Source: DASZPJ01 sp035550295
Lineage (GTDB): Bacteria > Patescibacteriota > Saccharimonadia > Saccharimonadales > UBA4665
Direction: 5' to 3'
Length of the DNA: 29,511 nucleotides
Assembly (NCBI GenBank): GCA_035550295.1
Contig: DASZPJ010000010.1
Span: 1 to 29,511 of the forward strand
Shown: positions 14,218 through 21,977 of the stretch, one piece after another
How positions within the stretch are numbered: the stretch's first letter is position 1
Layout of the letters: the number at the start of each line of letters is the position of its first letter
Position numbers and translations under genes: made by a program
The notes under the pieces: model-generated
Told to the model about the DNA's origin: nothing
Database searches by the model: none
Seen by the model: the letters and a program-made list of their open reading frames with translations, nothing else

Positions 14218-15165
14218 ATGCGTGTGAATTTACGTGAACTTTCGACGCCGCAGCGCTTGTTTGTAATTCTGGCTATCATTGGTCTGGGCGTAATTATCTT
14301 CAATTTGGGAAGTTGCGGCGAGAGCGGCAAACTGAAGTTGCCGCGCAGCGCCACTTACATCCACAAGCCCTACCAATTCCCGAATGGCGGTCGTACCATC
14401 TTTCCACGTTACCGTTTAGTGGCGCTGTATGGAACACCGGCTTATCCGGCCTTGGGTGCGCTGGGCCAGCAATCTTTGCCGGCTAGCATTGCCTGGGCTA
14501 AAAGAATTGCCGCCAGTTACCAGCCGTTGGTCCATGAACATGTTTTGCCTACGCTGGAGATAATTGCTTCGATTGCTTCCGGTACGCCGACAGAAAACGG
14601 GGATTATTCCCAGGAATTACCAATTAGTGAACTTACACCGTGGGTGAAGGCTGCCCGCCAAAACGGCGTCTACGTTGTGCTGGATTTGCAAACCGGTCGC
14701 AGCAGTTTTTTGAAAGAAGCCAAAGATTACGCCTCACTCTTGAAACAGCCGAACGTGGGGCTGGCGCTCGACCCGGAGTGGCGGCTGACTTCCACCCAAG
14801 TGCCGCTAGAGCAGATTGGTTCAGTTGGAATTGATGAAGTTAATCAAACCACCGCCTGGCTATCACAATTAACCCAGCAAAGTAAATTGCCGCAAAAACT
14901 GGTTGTGCTGCACCAGTTCCGCATCGATATGATCCAGCACCGTGAAAAACTTGATACAGCGCATTCCAACCTAGTTTTCGTAATCCAAATGGACGGCAGC
15001 GGCGCACAAAGCACCAAACTCGATACCTGGCACAATATTTTGGAGAACCCGCCCGCTGGCGTGCGTTTTGGCTGGAAAAATTTCTACCGGGAAGACCCGG
15101 CGACGTTGTCACCAGCTGGCACGATGAGTCTCACGCCACGGCCGTGGTACGTTTCTTACCAATAA
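14218..15165 (+). CDS. Membrane- or lipid-anchored extracytoplasmic protein, glycoside-hydrolase-like
   Basis: The 315-aa protein has a basic start, a hydrophobic segment (about 12-31) ending in LGSC, which may be a lipobox with Cys33. The mature part has alternating strands and helices reminiscent of a TIM barrel: YGTPAYPALGALG, VYVVLDLQTGR, VGLALDPEW, GWKNFY. The Asp/Glu pattern (LDPEW, LDLQ) would suit a glycosidase-like site, but I cannot assign an enzyme. A -10 TATGCT (14203-14208) lies 9 nt before the ATG with no Shine-Dalgarno. It ends 1 bp before the convergent murB stop. A cell-wall role is inferred from neighbours only. Confidence 0.75.
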   Translation: MRVNLRELSTPQRLFVILAIIGLGVIIFNLGSCGESGKLKLPRSATYIHKPYQFPNGGRTIFPRYRLVALYGTPAYPALGALGQQSLPASIAWAKRIAASYQPLVHEHVLPTLEIIASIASGTPTENGDYSQELPISELTPWVKAARQNGVYVVLDLQTGRSSFLKEAKDYASLLKQPNVGLALDPEWRLTSTQVPLEQIGSVGIDEVNQTTAWLSQLTQQSKLPQKLVVLHQFRIDMIQHREKLDTAHSNLVFVIQMDGSGAQSTKLDTWHNILENPPAGVRFGWKNFYREDPATLSPAGTMSLTPRPWYVSYQ

Positions 15166-15166
15166 T

Positions 15167-16201
15167 TTAGGGCAACAGTTCGGGTTCTTGCTGCAGTTCG
15201 ATGCTGAAATTTTCGCGGACGGCATCAATTATTTTTTGCCGAAACTTTAGTAAGTCGGCAGTGCTTTTGGCGTTTTCGTTGACTAATACCAGTGGCTGGC
15301 GCGGCCAAGTAGCCATACCTGTTTCTTGGTCATGAAAATCCTTAAAGCCGGCTTGTTCTACCAACCAAGCGGCAGATAATTTGACCGAACCTGTGCCGAC
15401 TTCCCAATGTGGCACCGGACTAAAATTGTCGGCAAGGTACTTGTATTGCTCGGTGGTTACGATGGGGTTGGCAAAAAAAGAACCATTATTATGAACATGA
15501 GCTGGGTCGGGCAATTTATATGTGCGGATTGACATTACGGCGTCACGGATAACTTTTGGGGTGATTTGGTCTTCGGTTATTTTTTGGGCGTCCAAGTAAG
15601 TTTGCAACGCGCCATAGAATGGCGGCATCGGGTTGCCACGCCGCAAGTGCAGGGTAATTGCGGTGATGTAGAACCGGCCACGGTCGATGGTTTTGAAACG
15701 GCTCATTCGATAGCCAAAACCACATTCATTGCCAGGAATGTTCACGAAGTCGCCGAGTTTGGTGTCGAATGCTTCCACCGTTGTCAGGGTTTGCGAAATC
15801 TCCTGGCCATAGGCACCGACGTTTTGGACTGGCGTGGCACCGGTGCTGCCTGGAATCAAACTCAAGGCTTCTATACCAGTCAGGCCAGCTTGGACTGTGC
15901 GCTCGACTACTGTGTCCCAATTTTCGCCGGAGCCAGCTGTGATGTAGATATTTTCGTCATCCTCATTGAAAGTTTCATAACGCTCAATTTTGTTGACGAT
16001 CACTAGTCCCGCAAAACCTTCGTCGCGCCAAAAAACATTGCTGCCACCGCCGACCATAATTACCGGCAGTTTTTGGGCTTGCGCCCAGCTAAGTGCTTCC
16101 AACAGATCCATCCGGTTTTCGACAACCGCCAAATGGGCAGCCGGGCCACCCAGATGCATAGTCGAGTAATCGGCCAAACTGACGTTGCTTTGCAGGTTCA
16201 T
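15167..16201 (-). CDS. murB: UDP-N-acetylenolpyruvoylglucosamine reductase, type I
   Basis: NADPH- and FAD-dependent reduction of UDP-GlcNAc-enolpyruvate to UDP-MurNAc, the step after MurA. The 344 aa start MNLQSNVSLADYSTMHLGG; visible are the FAD motifs MVGGGSNVF and IPGSTGATPVQNVGAYGQE, YRMSRFK, a GSFFANPIV motif with the catalytic Ser, and a late EQAG. Length and the YRxS loop fit the E. coli-like type I enzyme. The start at 16201 is preceded by TATAAT 6 nt upstream (16208-16213), so the mRNA looks leaderless; a longer in-frame extension would cover this promoter. Its promoter overlaps that of the divergent XRE gene. Confidence 0.96.
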   Translation of the reverse strand: MNLQSNVSLADYSTMHLGGPAAHLAVVENRMDLLEALSWAQAQKLPVIMVGGGSNVFWRDEGFAGLVIVNKIERYETFNEDDENIYITAGSGENWDTVVERTVQAGLTGIEALSLIPGSTGATPVQNVGAYGQEISQTLTTVEAFDTKLGDFVNIPGNECGFGYRMSRFKTIDRGRFYITAITLHLRRGNPMPPFYGALQTYLDAQKITEDQITPKVIRDAVMSIRTYKLPDPAHVHNNGSFFANPIVTTEQYKYLADNFSPVPHWEVGTGSVKLSAAWLVEQAGFKDFHDQETGMATWPRQPLVLVNENAKSTADLLKFRQKIIDAVRENFSIELQQEPELLP

Positions 16202-16239
16202 TCCCCAATTATAACTGATGGTTCGGCTATTGCTTGTGC

Positions 16240-16268
16240 TTGCAGGCCTTGTACTCGCGCAGTAATAT
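16240..16268 (+). promoter_or_regulatory. Promoter of the XRE/DUF3467-like gene
   Basis: -35 TTGCAG (16240-16245), 17-nt spacer, -10 TAATAT (16263-16268), 7 nt before the ATG at 16276: leaderless arrangement. It faces away from the murB promoter, whose -10 (16208-16213) is 27 bp away, so the two control regions are adjacent. Confidence 0.6.
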
Positions 16269-16275
16269 GGAAGTG

Positions 16276-16824
16276 ATGAGTGACCCAACCAAACAGCCTT
16301 ACGAGGAACTCGGTACGCATCTAAAATACTTGCGTGAACAGTTGCACCAGACCATTCCCGAAGTCTCCGGTTCTGTCGAGATTGACGATGCCGAACTAGA
16401 GAGAATAGAAGCCGGCCTAGAATGCCCGTCAGAAGATATCTTGCTGTTACTGATCAACCACTTCAATATGCGAGACGGTGAAGCCACCCAGCTATGGGAA
16501 TTAGCCGGATATGATGCTCCATTAACCGAAAAGACCCAAATTGGTGAAGACGGCAACATCCAAAAACAGGTCGTTATGCTTCTGGCCATCGACACTCGCA
16601 CAATATACACCGATGGGCTGGACATCAACTGTAACCAGGCCGGTGTTACCCTGAACTTCACGCAGAATAACGGTTCGGACTCGAATTCAGTCGCCCGACT
16701 GGGCATGAGTTACGATCAAGCAGCCCGTGTTTCCAAAGCCCTGCAAACAGCCCTGCTGCATGCCAAATACATGCGTGGGCCAAAAGAACTGCCGCCCGCT
16801 GATGAACAGTCAACAATAGATTAA
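16276..16824 (+). CDS. XRE-type HTH protein with DUF3467-like C-terminal domain
   Basis: The 182-aa protein starts MSDPTKQPYEEL. Residues about 8-75 form an XRE-like helix-turn-helix (GTHLKYLREQL, DAELERIEAGLECPSEDILLLL); residues about 100-170 resemble DUF3467, with a strand DGLDINCNQAGVTLNFTQ and MSYDQAARVSKALQTALLHA. No enzyme residues are visible, so it is probably a DNA-binding regulator. The start at 16276 follows from the promoter; a start nine bases upstream (16267) would place the ATG inside the -10. It lies divergent from murB and could regulate it, which is inference. Confidence 0.78.
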   Translation: MSDPTKQPYEELGTHLKYLREQLHQTIPEVSGSVEIDDAELERIEAGLECPSEDILLLLINHFNMRDGEATQLWELAGYDAPLTEKTQIGEDGNIQKQVVMLLAIDTRTIYTDGLDINCNQAGVTLNFTQNNGSDSNSVARLGMSYDQAARVSKALQTALLHAKYMRGPKELPPADEQSTID

Positions 16825-16936
16825 ACCTCCCATTGTCAGCCAAACGTCGTTTATTGTAAAAAATCTTACAGTCCTTATGACCTGCTAGGGTTATGGTAAG
16901 CTTAAGTATTTAAAACACAGACATCGAGGTACAAAA

Positions 16937-17044
16937 ATGACAATCGAAAAAGTTCTAGAAAGCCTGCACGTCCTGGCGTTGCACACCGCCGAGCCTGTCG
17001 TGCCAGCCGGCAAGCTTAGCCGCCAGCATACCAAGAAGAGCTAA
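16937..17044 (+). CDS. Small basic protein, 35 aa
   Basis: Not recognised. It starts MTIEKVLESLHVLALH and ends in a basic tail (KLSRQHTKKS). A GAGGT Shine-Dalgarno lies 7 nt before the ATG, and its stop overlaps that of the convergent EamA gene by exactly 4 bp, the same arrangement as other convergent pairs here, which supports it as a real gene. The N-terminal half could form an amphipathic helix. Confidence 0.6.
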   Translation: MTIEKVLESLHVLALHTAEPVVPAGKLSRQHTKKS

Positions 17045-18015
17045 GCCGTAGCCTTGGCAACCGCTTTGCGTGATGGCTTACTTTTTTTAGTTTTGCCGGC
17101 CAGAGCCGTCTCCGTATCTTTGTCTTCCTGTGCAACGTAGTAGATTGCAGCAACCATGACAATAGAAGCAATTGCTTGGCTCCACGACAAGCCCTGGTGT
17201 TGCCAGATCCAACCGATCAGCACGGCTGAAGCTGGCCAGGCCAGTTCCAAAATTGCCGACCGCGAAGCCAACACACGTTTGAGCCCCCAATAGTAAATCA
17301 ACAACGCAACCATACCGGTAGAAAAGGTGATAGCCAGTAAATATTTGAACTGGTCGCCGGTTAACATCGGTAAATGTTTATCGCCCGTGAAGAACACAAA
17401 CAACAGGGCAAAAAACGGAGTAATTGCAAAACGTAGCGAAGTAATATGCAGTGTCGAAGTGCCTTTTAACGCGTATTTGGAAAAAGCCGTAGAAGTTCCC
17501 CAAGCCGCCGCCGCACCGATAGCCATCAATCCGCCCATCAGTGTTCCGTTGCCGGTCGAAAGATTAACGTGCCCGCCAGGCAACCACAAAAAGTAGGCCG
17601 CAGCAATGGCTACTAAACTGAGTAGAGCAAAACGCTTGGTCAGCGGCTCGCGCAACAAAACGGCTGAAGCGCTGATCGCAAAGATTGGATTTAGCTGTTG
17701 CAAAAGCACAACGACCGAAAAGGGAATAAACATTGTCCGGCCCAGGGCTGCCGTGTACAAAATCGTCCCGATTGCACCGGAAAGGAAAGCCACTCCAGTT
17801 ATAGAAAACCACTGTTTACGTGTTAATTGTTTGAACGATTTTGCGCTAGCCAGGGCAATTGGCAGCAGCAAAATCGCCCCGAATAAGTGTTCCCAGAACA
17901 CGATAACCGGTGCCCGCAAACTTTCTTGCAAGTGAATACGCAGCAGCCCGTCAACGCTCCATAGTAAGGCCGCTACAACTACAGCAATAGCGCCAAGTTG
18001 ACCAAATTTCTTCAT
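17041..18015 (-). CDS. EamA/DMT-superfamily transporter
   Basis: The 324-aa protein has about ten hydrophobic segments in two EamA repeats, the family's typical length, with a Lys-rich cytosolic tail (KTKKSKPSRK). Members export amino acids, nucleotides or metabolites; the substrate is not visible. A helix-breaking AAWGTSTAFSKYAL in the second repeat is typical. An AAGGA ribosome site precedes the ATG, behind a leader of about 170 nt with seven hairpins, so expression is probably RNA-controlled. In a nutrient-dependent cell it might be an importer as easily as an exporter. Confidence 0.88.
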   Translation of the reverse strand: MKKFGQLGAIAVVVAALLWSVDGLLRIHLQESLRAPVIVFWEHLFGAILLLPIALASAKSFKQLTRKQWFSITGVAFLSGAIGTILYTAALGRTMFIPFSVVVLLQQLNPIFAISASAVLLREPLTKRFALLSLVAIAAAYFLWLPGGHVNLSTGNGTLMGGLMAIGAAAAWGTSTAFSKYALKGTSTLHITSLRFAITPFFALLFVFFTGDKHLPMLTGDQFKYLLAITFSTGMVALLIYYWGLKRVLASRSAILELAWPASAVLIGWIWQHQGLSWSQAIASIVMVAAIYYVAQEDKDTETALAGKTKKSKPSRKAVAKATA

Positions 18016-18196
18016 GACTATTCCTTTTCTACTGCGTTCCTAGCGCAGTTGTTGGTTGCCCAACTCCCGACTGTACGGTCGGCTCATGATTTGCACATGA
18101 TCATCCAAGATTTAAGAATCTCAATCGACGGCTTTACGTCCGATTGGCGAATTTCACGCCACCCACAGGAAATTAATTGTTAATGCATTTATCATA
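18016..18196 (-). promoter_or_regulatory. Structured 5' leader of the EamA gene with promoter -10
   Basis: On the minus strand a -10 TATGAT (18191-18196) is followed by seven short hairpins in series before the ribosome site. In transcript order: TGGCG/CGCCA (18161-18157 with 18049... see next), AATCG-ACG/CGT-CGATT, AGATT/AATCT, TCATG/CATGA, CCGAC/GTCGG, GTTGG/CCAAC with a GCAA tetraloop, and ACTGCG/CGCAGT. On the plus strand they occupy 18145-18161, 18123-18145, 18108-18121, 18084-18100, 18067-18082, 18051-18064 and 18031-18049. The first two share one base. I do not recognise a known riboswitch, and no T-run terminator is present, so control of translation is more likely than of termination. 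Confidence 0.55.
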
Positions 18197-18258
18197 GCAC
18201 GTCGCTAGCGTAAGATAACTAACTTCGGTAAATGCCATCTTCGGCTAGGATAAATAGC

Positions 18259-18936
18259 ATGAAACAAGTTACATCCCAGATCAACCCCCGCGAAACTAAG
18301 GCAATCGGCTGGTACGCCGTGCAGTGGGTCCATGTAACGGACTGGTTCAAAGCTTACAGCGATCGCTTACGCCACGGCCATCGCCAGCCGCCGGCCGTTC
18401 CCACTTTGCAGCAGCCACCTGTCACGCAGCCGGTCACACTTGAAGCTAATACTATTGCCGCGGCCGATACCAGCAAGCCAACAAAGACTAAGGCTGAAAG
18501 GAAAGCTGAGGCCAAAGCTAACGAGTACGACAAGCTAAAAACTGTTGCTAAAGAATCACAGGGCTTGCTGGCCAAGGTGGAAACGATTTTTCCGTTAACG
18601 CTTTTCCCGGATACACTGATAATCGACCGGCACAAACTGGCCATCACTTACCGAAACTTTTTTAAGGTAGCGCAGGAAGTCAGCGTGCCGATTGAAACCA
18701 TCAAGAACATCCAGGCCGACATGGGCCCGTTCTTCGGTTCGGTTACGATTACGTCCGACAATTTTATTAACAACACCCAGACGGTTGGCTTCCTAAAGCG
18801 ATCTGACATTAAACTGGTTCAGAAGATTTTGCAGGGTGCTATGGTGGCGGTAAAAGAGAATATCGATATTAGTAAAGTCGAGACGCCGCAGCTCAAAAAG
18901 CAACTAATGTTACTCGGCGAAGCCCACCATACTTAG
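18259..18936 (+). CDS. Conserved-looking hypothetical protein with PH-like C-terminal domain
   Basis: The 225-aa soluble protein has a Pro/Gln-rich linker (about 45-75), a charged Lys/Ala/Glu helix (TKTKAERKAEAKANEYDKL, about 78-96), and a C-terminal domain (about 113-210) with a strand pattern like bacterial PH domains (LFPDTLIIDRHKLAITYR, FFGSVTITSDN). No catalytic residues. The start at 18259 is chosen because -10 TAGGAT (18246-18251) ends 7 nt before that ATG; an earlier in-frame start at 18232 would lie upstream of the promoter. Function unknown. Confidence 0.65.
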   Translation: MKQVTSQINPRETKAIGWYAVQWVHVTDWFKAYSDRLRHGHRQPPAVPTLQQPPVTQPVTLEANTIAAADTSKPTKTKAERKAEAKANEYDKLKTVAKESQGLLAKVETIFPLTLFPDTLIIDRHKLAITYRNFFKVAQEVSVPIETIKNIQADMGPFFGSVTITSDNFINNTQTVGFLKRSDIKLVQKILQGAMVAVKENIDISKVETPQLKKQLMLLGEAHHT

Positions 18937-18946
18937 AAAATACAAA

Positions 18947-19023
18947 TGGTACGCGCGAAGGGATTCGAACCCCCGACCTTTGGTACCGGAAACCAACGCT
19001 CTATCCAGTTGAGCTACGCGCGC
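18947..19023 (-). tRNA. tRNA-Arg(CCG)
   Basis: Minus strand: acceptor GCGCGCG/CGCGCGT with a G1-U72 wobble, D stem GCTC/GAGC, anticodon stem TTGGT/ACCAA around TTCCGGT (CCG, Arg), T arm GGGGG/CCCTT, A73 and encoded CCA. Confidence 0.94.
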
Positions 19024-19053
19024 TTACTGACAAATAGTGTAACAAAACTGAAA

Positions 19054-19470
19054 CTAAGCCTGGCGACTGGCTTCGTTGGCGACCAGCTGGTCGCTCTCGG
19101 CAAAAAGTTCCCTTAGTCTTTTTTCACCAACTTCCGTAATAATGCATCCACCGGTAGTAATTTTGATGCTGCCTTCATCACGCAGTGCCCACCGGCTTTG
19201 TTCCATCTTATGGTAGTCAAGCATAAATGGAGTTCTATCACTACCAAGGCCAGTTTCGCCAGCAAATTGGTGGAGGGTTAAGAGCCTTAGATAGCGCTCA
19301 AGGCTAACTACATCAGCGGCGCCTTCAGGGCCGGCCACGGTATTGATTGTGAGCAAGACTAGGTCGTTACCGGTCAGGGCTACTTTTCCTAGCTTGTCGT
19401 CAATACTGGCTAATACAGCCTTTTCGAGTTCCTGATCGGCGACAAATTCTTCAAAACCTTCACTTGGCAT
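19054..19470 (-). CDS. Hypothetical protein, possible winged-helix
   Basis: Not recognised; 138 aa, acidic, starting MPSEGFEEFVADQE. The C-terminal part, SIKITTGGCIITEVGEKRLREL, resembles the wing and last helix of a winged-helix domain, a common end of small regulators, but the match is by pattern only. A TAAATT 5 nt before the ATG might be its -10, giving a leaderless mRNA. It lies downstream of tRNA-Arg(TCG) by a structured spacer. Confidence 0.6.
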   Translation of the reverse strand: MPSEGFEEFVADQELEKAVLASIDDKLGKVALTGNDLVLLTINTVAGPEGAADVVSLERYLRLLTLHQFAGETGLGSDRTPFMLDYHKMEQSRWALRDEGSIKITTGGCIITEVGEKRLRELFAESDQLVANEASRQA

Positions 19471-19540
19471 AGCCTAATTTAATTCCAAGCTAGACCAAAA
19501 CACAAGCATAAGCAATCTGTTTCTGAGGGCAGGATACGGT

Positions 19541-19666
19541 GCGCTTGCAAGTGCGGCAGGATAGCGGCTAAAGCCTTCTCCGCTTCAGCCATGCTCGAAG
19601 TAAACTTTTGCGCGTGGCTTTGCTGCGCCGTACCTGCTTCGCAGCTTCCGCATACTTGCAGTATGT
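19541..19666. repeat. Structured, GC-rich spacer downstream of tRNA-Arg(TCG)
   Basis: The 19471-19705 spacer holds no gene that I can support. It contains imperfect long-range arms GCTTGCAAGTGCGG (19543-19556) and CCGCATACTTGCAG (19648-19661), plus short hairpins GGCT-AA-AGCC, CTGC-TTC-GCAG and CATAC-TTGCA-GTATG. This density of pairing suggests a structured RNA or a repeat; no known family is recognised. Confidence 0.4.
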
Positions 19667-19710
19667 TACCAAGTAAAAAAGGCCAGCAAGCTGATCTCCT
19701 TTACTTGGTA
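19667..19710 (-). terminator. Terminator fused to the CCA end of tRNA-Arg(TCG)
   Basis: An 11-bp inverted repeat, TACCAAGTAAA (19667-19677)/TTTACTTGGTA (19700-19710), encloses a CAGC-AA-GCTG stem. On the minus strand a TTTTTT run follows the inner stem. The proximal arm includes the tRNA's own ACCA end. Confidence 0.65.
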
Positions 19711-19782
19711 CACCCGGCAGGATTCGAACCTGCGACCCCTTGGTTCGAAGCCAAGTACTCTAATCCGCTGAGCTACGGGTGC
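19706..19782 (-). tRNA. tRNA-Arg(TCG)
   Basis: Minus strand: acceptor GCACCCG/CGGGTGT with a G1-U72 wobble, D stem GCTC/GAGT, anticodon stem CTTGG/CCAAG around CTTCGAA (TCG, Arg), T arm GCAGG/CCTGC, A73 and encoded CCA. Confidence 0.95.
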
Positions 19783-19815
19783 TTAATCGACAAGTGTCGT
19801 ATACTATTCTAACAG

Positions 19816-21084
19816 ATGAAGATTGATTCAATTGCCGAAGCCGAAAAAATTTTGCGATCCTACGCGCCCAGTTATGGATTGCAGGCGCCGAATGACACCA
19901 CGCTGGACCGCATCATTCCATTGATGGAGCATCTGGGGAATCCGCAAGAACAGATCAAAATTGTCCATGTTGCCGGCACCAGTGGCAAAACCTCAACGGT
20001 CTATTACGTTGCGGCTTTGTTGGCGGCCAGCGGCCAGCAAGTCGGCCTGACGGTTTCGCCGCATGTTGACAGCATCACCGAACGCATCCAAATTAATGGC
20101 CAGCCAATCAGCGAGCAAGAGTTTTGCCAAAAGCTGGGTGAATTCCTGGACATCGTCAACGACCAACCGGTTCAACCGTCATACTTTGAGTTAATGTACG
20201 CTTTTGCCATTTGGGTTCTCGCCGGCAAAAACATCGACTACGCCGTTATTGAAACCGGTGTCGGCGGCCTGCACGACGCCACCAACATCATCCAGCGGCG
20301 CGACAAAGTTTGCGTCATCACCGACATTGGCTTTGATCACATGCATTTGCTGGGCAACACGCTGCCAGAAATCGCCGCCCAAAAAATCGGCATCGCCCAT
20401 CCGGGAAACCAAGTATTTTGCTACCGGCCTAAAGACCAGGCAGTGCTACAAGTTTTTGAAGATTGGACGTCAAAGCACGACGCAACTTTAAATATTGTGG
20501 AAGAAAGCGTAATCCAGCAAAACCATTTTCGCGCCGGCCTGCCGGATTACCAGCAGCGCAACTGGTCGCTGGCCAAACGAACCTATGATTACCTGGCGGA
20601 ACGCGATTCTTTAAGAAACTTAACAAGCGAAGAGTTATTGCAGACGCAAGACTTACAAGTTCCGGGCCGCATGGATATTAAAAAGGTTGGCAACAAACAA
20701 ATAGTGATGGACGGCGCCCACAACTACCAAAAAATGGCGATGTTTGTAGACAGCTTTCATAAACTATATCCTGATGCCAAACCGCCGGTCCTGATCGCCC
20801 TCAAACAAGGCAAGGAATACGAAGAGCTTGCCGGATTGCTGGCTGGCTTTGCCAGTTCGATCATCGTCACGACTTTTGAAGTTTCCCAAGATGCCCCGAC
20901 AAAGTCATTGGAACCTGAAGTGCTTGCCGAAGCTTTGAAACAGGCCGGTGCTGCAGGTGTCCGCGTCATAAGTAATTCCGAAGAAGCACTACGAGAATTG
21001 CTGGACCGCACCCAGGACGTTGGCGTAGTCACCGGCTCATTCTACTTACTCAGCCAACTAAGGAAGAGTAAACTACTAGCATGA
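19816..21084 (+). CDS. folC: Folylpolyglutamate synthase (FolC)
   Basis: Adds glutamates to (dihydro)folate, and in many bacteria also makes dihydrofolate from dihydropteroate. The 422 aa are a Mur-ligase-type fold with ATP loop AGTSGKTS (53-60), the SPHVDSITERIQING stretch of the FolC family, ETGVGGLHDATN, and a late VMDGAHNYQK. A -10 TATACT (19800-19805) lies 10 nt before the ATG with no Shine-Dalgarno, so the mRNA is nearly leaderless and the promoter borders the divergent tRNA-Arg. Its stop overlaps the folA start in an ATGA, so the two form an operon. Confidence 0.95.
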   Translation: MKIDSIAEAEKILRSYAPSYGLQAPNDTTLDRIIPLMEHLGNPQEQIKIVHVAGTSGKTSTVYYVAALLAASGQQVGLTVSPHVDSITERIQINGQPISEQEFCQKLGEFLDIVNDQPVQPSYFELMYAFAIWVLAGKNIDYAVIETGVGGLHDATNIIQRRDKVCVITDIGFDHMHLLGNTLPEIAAQKIGIAHPGNQVFCYRPKDQAVLQVFEDWTSKHDATLNIVEESVIQQNHFRAGLPDYQQRNWSLAKRTYDYLAERDSLRNLTSEELLQTQDLQVPGRMDIKKVGNKQIVMDGAHNYQKMAMFVDSFHKLYPDAKPPVLIALKQGKEYEELAGLLAGFASSIIVTTFEVSQDAPTKSLEPEVLAEALKQAGAAGVRVISNSEEALRELLDRTQDVGVVTGSFYLLSQLRKSKLLA

Positions 21085-21557
21085 TTCGCTTGATCGCCGC
21101 GGTTGACCGCCAGATGGGAATTGGCAAGAATGGTGGCCAGCCGTGGAAACTGCCAGACGACGAAGCTTACTTTGCCCAAATGACTAAGTCTAACGGCGGA
21201 AATATTCTTGTGGGTCGCAGTACGTTTGAAACGTTCAAAGGGCCGTTGCCGGAGCGCACCAACTATCTGCTTACCAGCCACAACGAACCAATCGCCGGCG
21301 TGGAATTAGTGCATGATTTAAGTGCCTTCCTGGAGAGTTTCAAGGATGATTTATGGATAATTGGCGGCGCAAAAGTCTACCAAGAAGTGATCGATCTCGG
21401 CAAAGCCGACGAGCTATACCTTACTTACATTGACGCCGAGTTTGGCTGTGATCGCTTTTTTCCTAAATTTGGCGACGAATTCAAAGAAATCCAGCCCGGC
21501 GATTGGCAGGAACAAAACGGATTTAAATTCAGGTTCGCAAAATTTGCGAAGATTTAA
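21081..21557 (+). CDS. folA: Dihydrofolate reductase
   Basis: NADPH-dependent reduction of dihydrofolate to tetrahydrofolate. The 158 aa show MIRLIAAVDRQMGIGKNG, PWKLPDDEAYF with the catalytic acid near residue 27, VGRSTFE, and WIIGGAKVYQE (NADPH loop). Length is normal for bacterial DHFR. It overlaps the folC stop by 4 bp, so translation is coupled, and together they return folate to the polyglutamated THF pool. folD and glyA lie nearby. Confidence 0.97.
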   Translation: MIRLIAAVDRQMGIGKNGGQPWKLPDDEAYFAQMTKSNGGNILVGRSTFETFKGPLPERTNYLLTSHNEPIAGVELVHDLSAFLESFKDDLWIIGGAKVYQEVIDLGKADELYLTYIDAEFGCDRFFPKFGDEFKEIQPGDWQEQNGFKFRFAKFAKI

Positions 21558-21569
21558 GTGGTAATGGTC

Positions 21570-21707
21570 TCATGCTATATCGGTCTCCTCTTGTTCGGTT
21601 GTTGGTTTTATCTCGTTGGAAATGACATCAAGGCCGGCCTTACGGGCAGCCTGCAGCGTGTGTGCGGTATGTCGGCCGGTTCTAACCACGGTTGTTTCGA
21701 TTGCCAT
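21570..21707 (-). CDS. Small protein, 45 aa, with strong ribosome site
   Basis: Not recognised. It starts MAIETTVVRTGRHTAH and ends in an acidic tail (PTTEQEETDIA). The GGAGGAAAT ribosome site directly before ATG decides this start; an upstream in-frame extension is possible but has no such site. The gene is convergent with folA (13 bp between stops) and divergent from tRNA-Lys. No domain or signal seen. Confidence 0.6.
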   Translation of the reverse strand: MAIETTVVRTGRHTAHTLQAARKAGLDVISNEIKPTTEQEETDIA

Positions 21708-21864
21708 ATTTCCTCCACCATAAAATAAGTCTGATGGATCGGGGCTCTCGCGACAGTAAGATAATTTACCACCTAGTCGGTAGCAGCCGCTGCTGGGGGA
21801 CATATCTGCTTGCAAAAACAGGGGTAGTTTGCTAAAGTCTAGACTTGTATTAATCATTGCTGAC

Positions 21865-21941
21865 GGGCCATTAGCTCAGCTGGTTAGAGCAGCAGACTCT
21901 TAATCTGCGTGTCCAGGGTTCGAGTCCCTGATGGCCCTCCA
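21865..21941 (+). tRNA. tRNA-Lys(CTT)
   Basis: Acceptor GGGCCAT/ATGGCCC, D stem GCTC/GAGC, anticodon stem GCAGA/TCTGC around CTCTTAA (CTT, Lys), T arm CAGGG/CCCTG and encoded CCA. The discriminator base is U73, which is unusual for a bacterial tRNA-Lys. Confidence 0.95.
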
Positions 21942-21977
21942 ATGAAAACGCCTCAGCTTGTCTGGGGTGTTTTCATT
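21941..21977 (+). terminator. Terminator of tRNA-Lys
   Basis: A 16-bp stem with a few G-U pairs, 21941-21956 against 21962-21977, with a 5-nt loop; the right arm contains GTTTTC. It begins at the last base of the tRNA CCA. Confidence 0.75.

Noticed and set aside
17998..18183. 61-aa reading frame on the plus strand within the EamA leader
   Set aside because: No ribosome site, and it lies across seven hairpins of the opposite-strand leader; the pairing explains the sequence better.
21708..21857. N-terminal extension of the 45-aa protein up to 21857
   Set aside because: The GGAGGAAAT ribosome site directly before the inner ATG at 21707 is stronger evidence; the upstream stretch has no initiation signal and looks like low-similarity filler.
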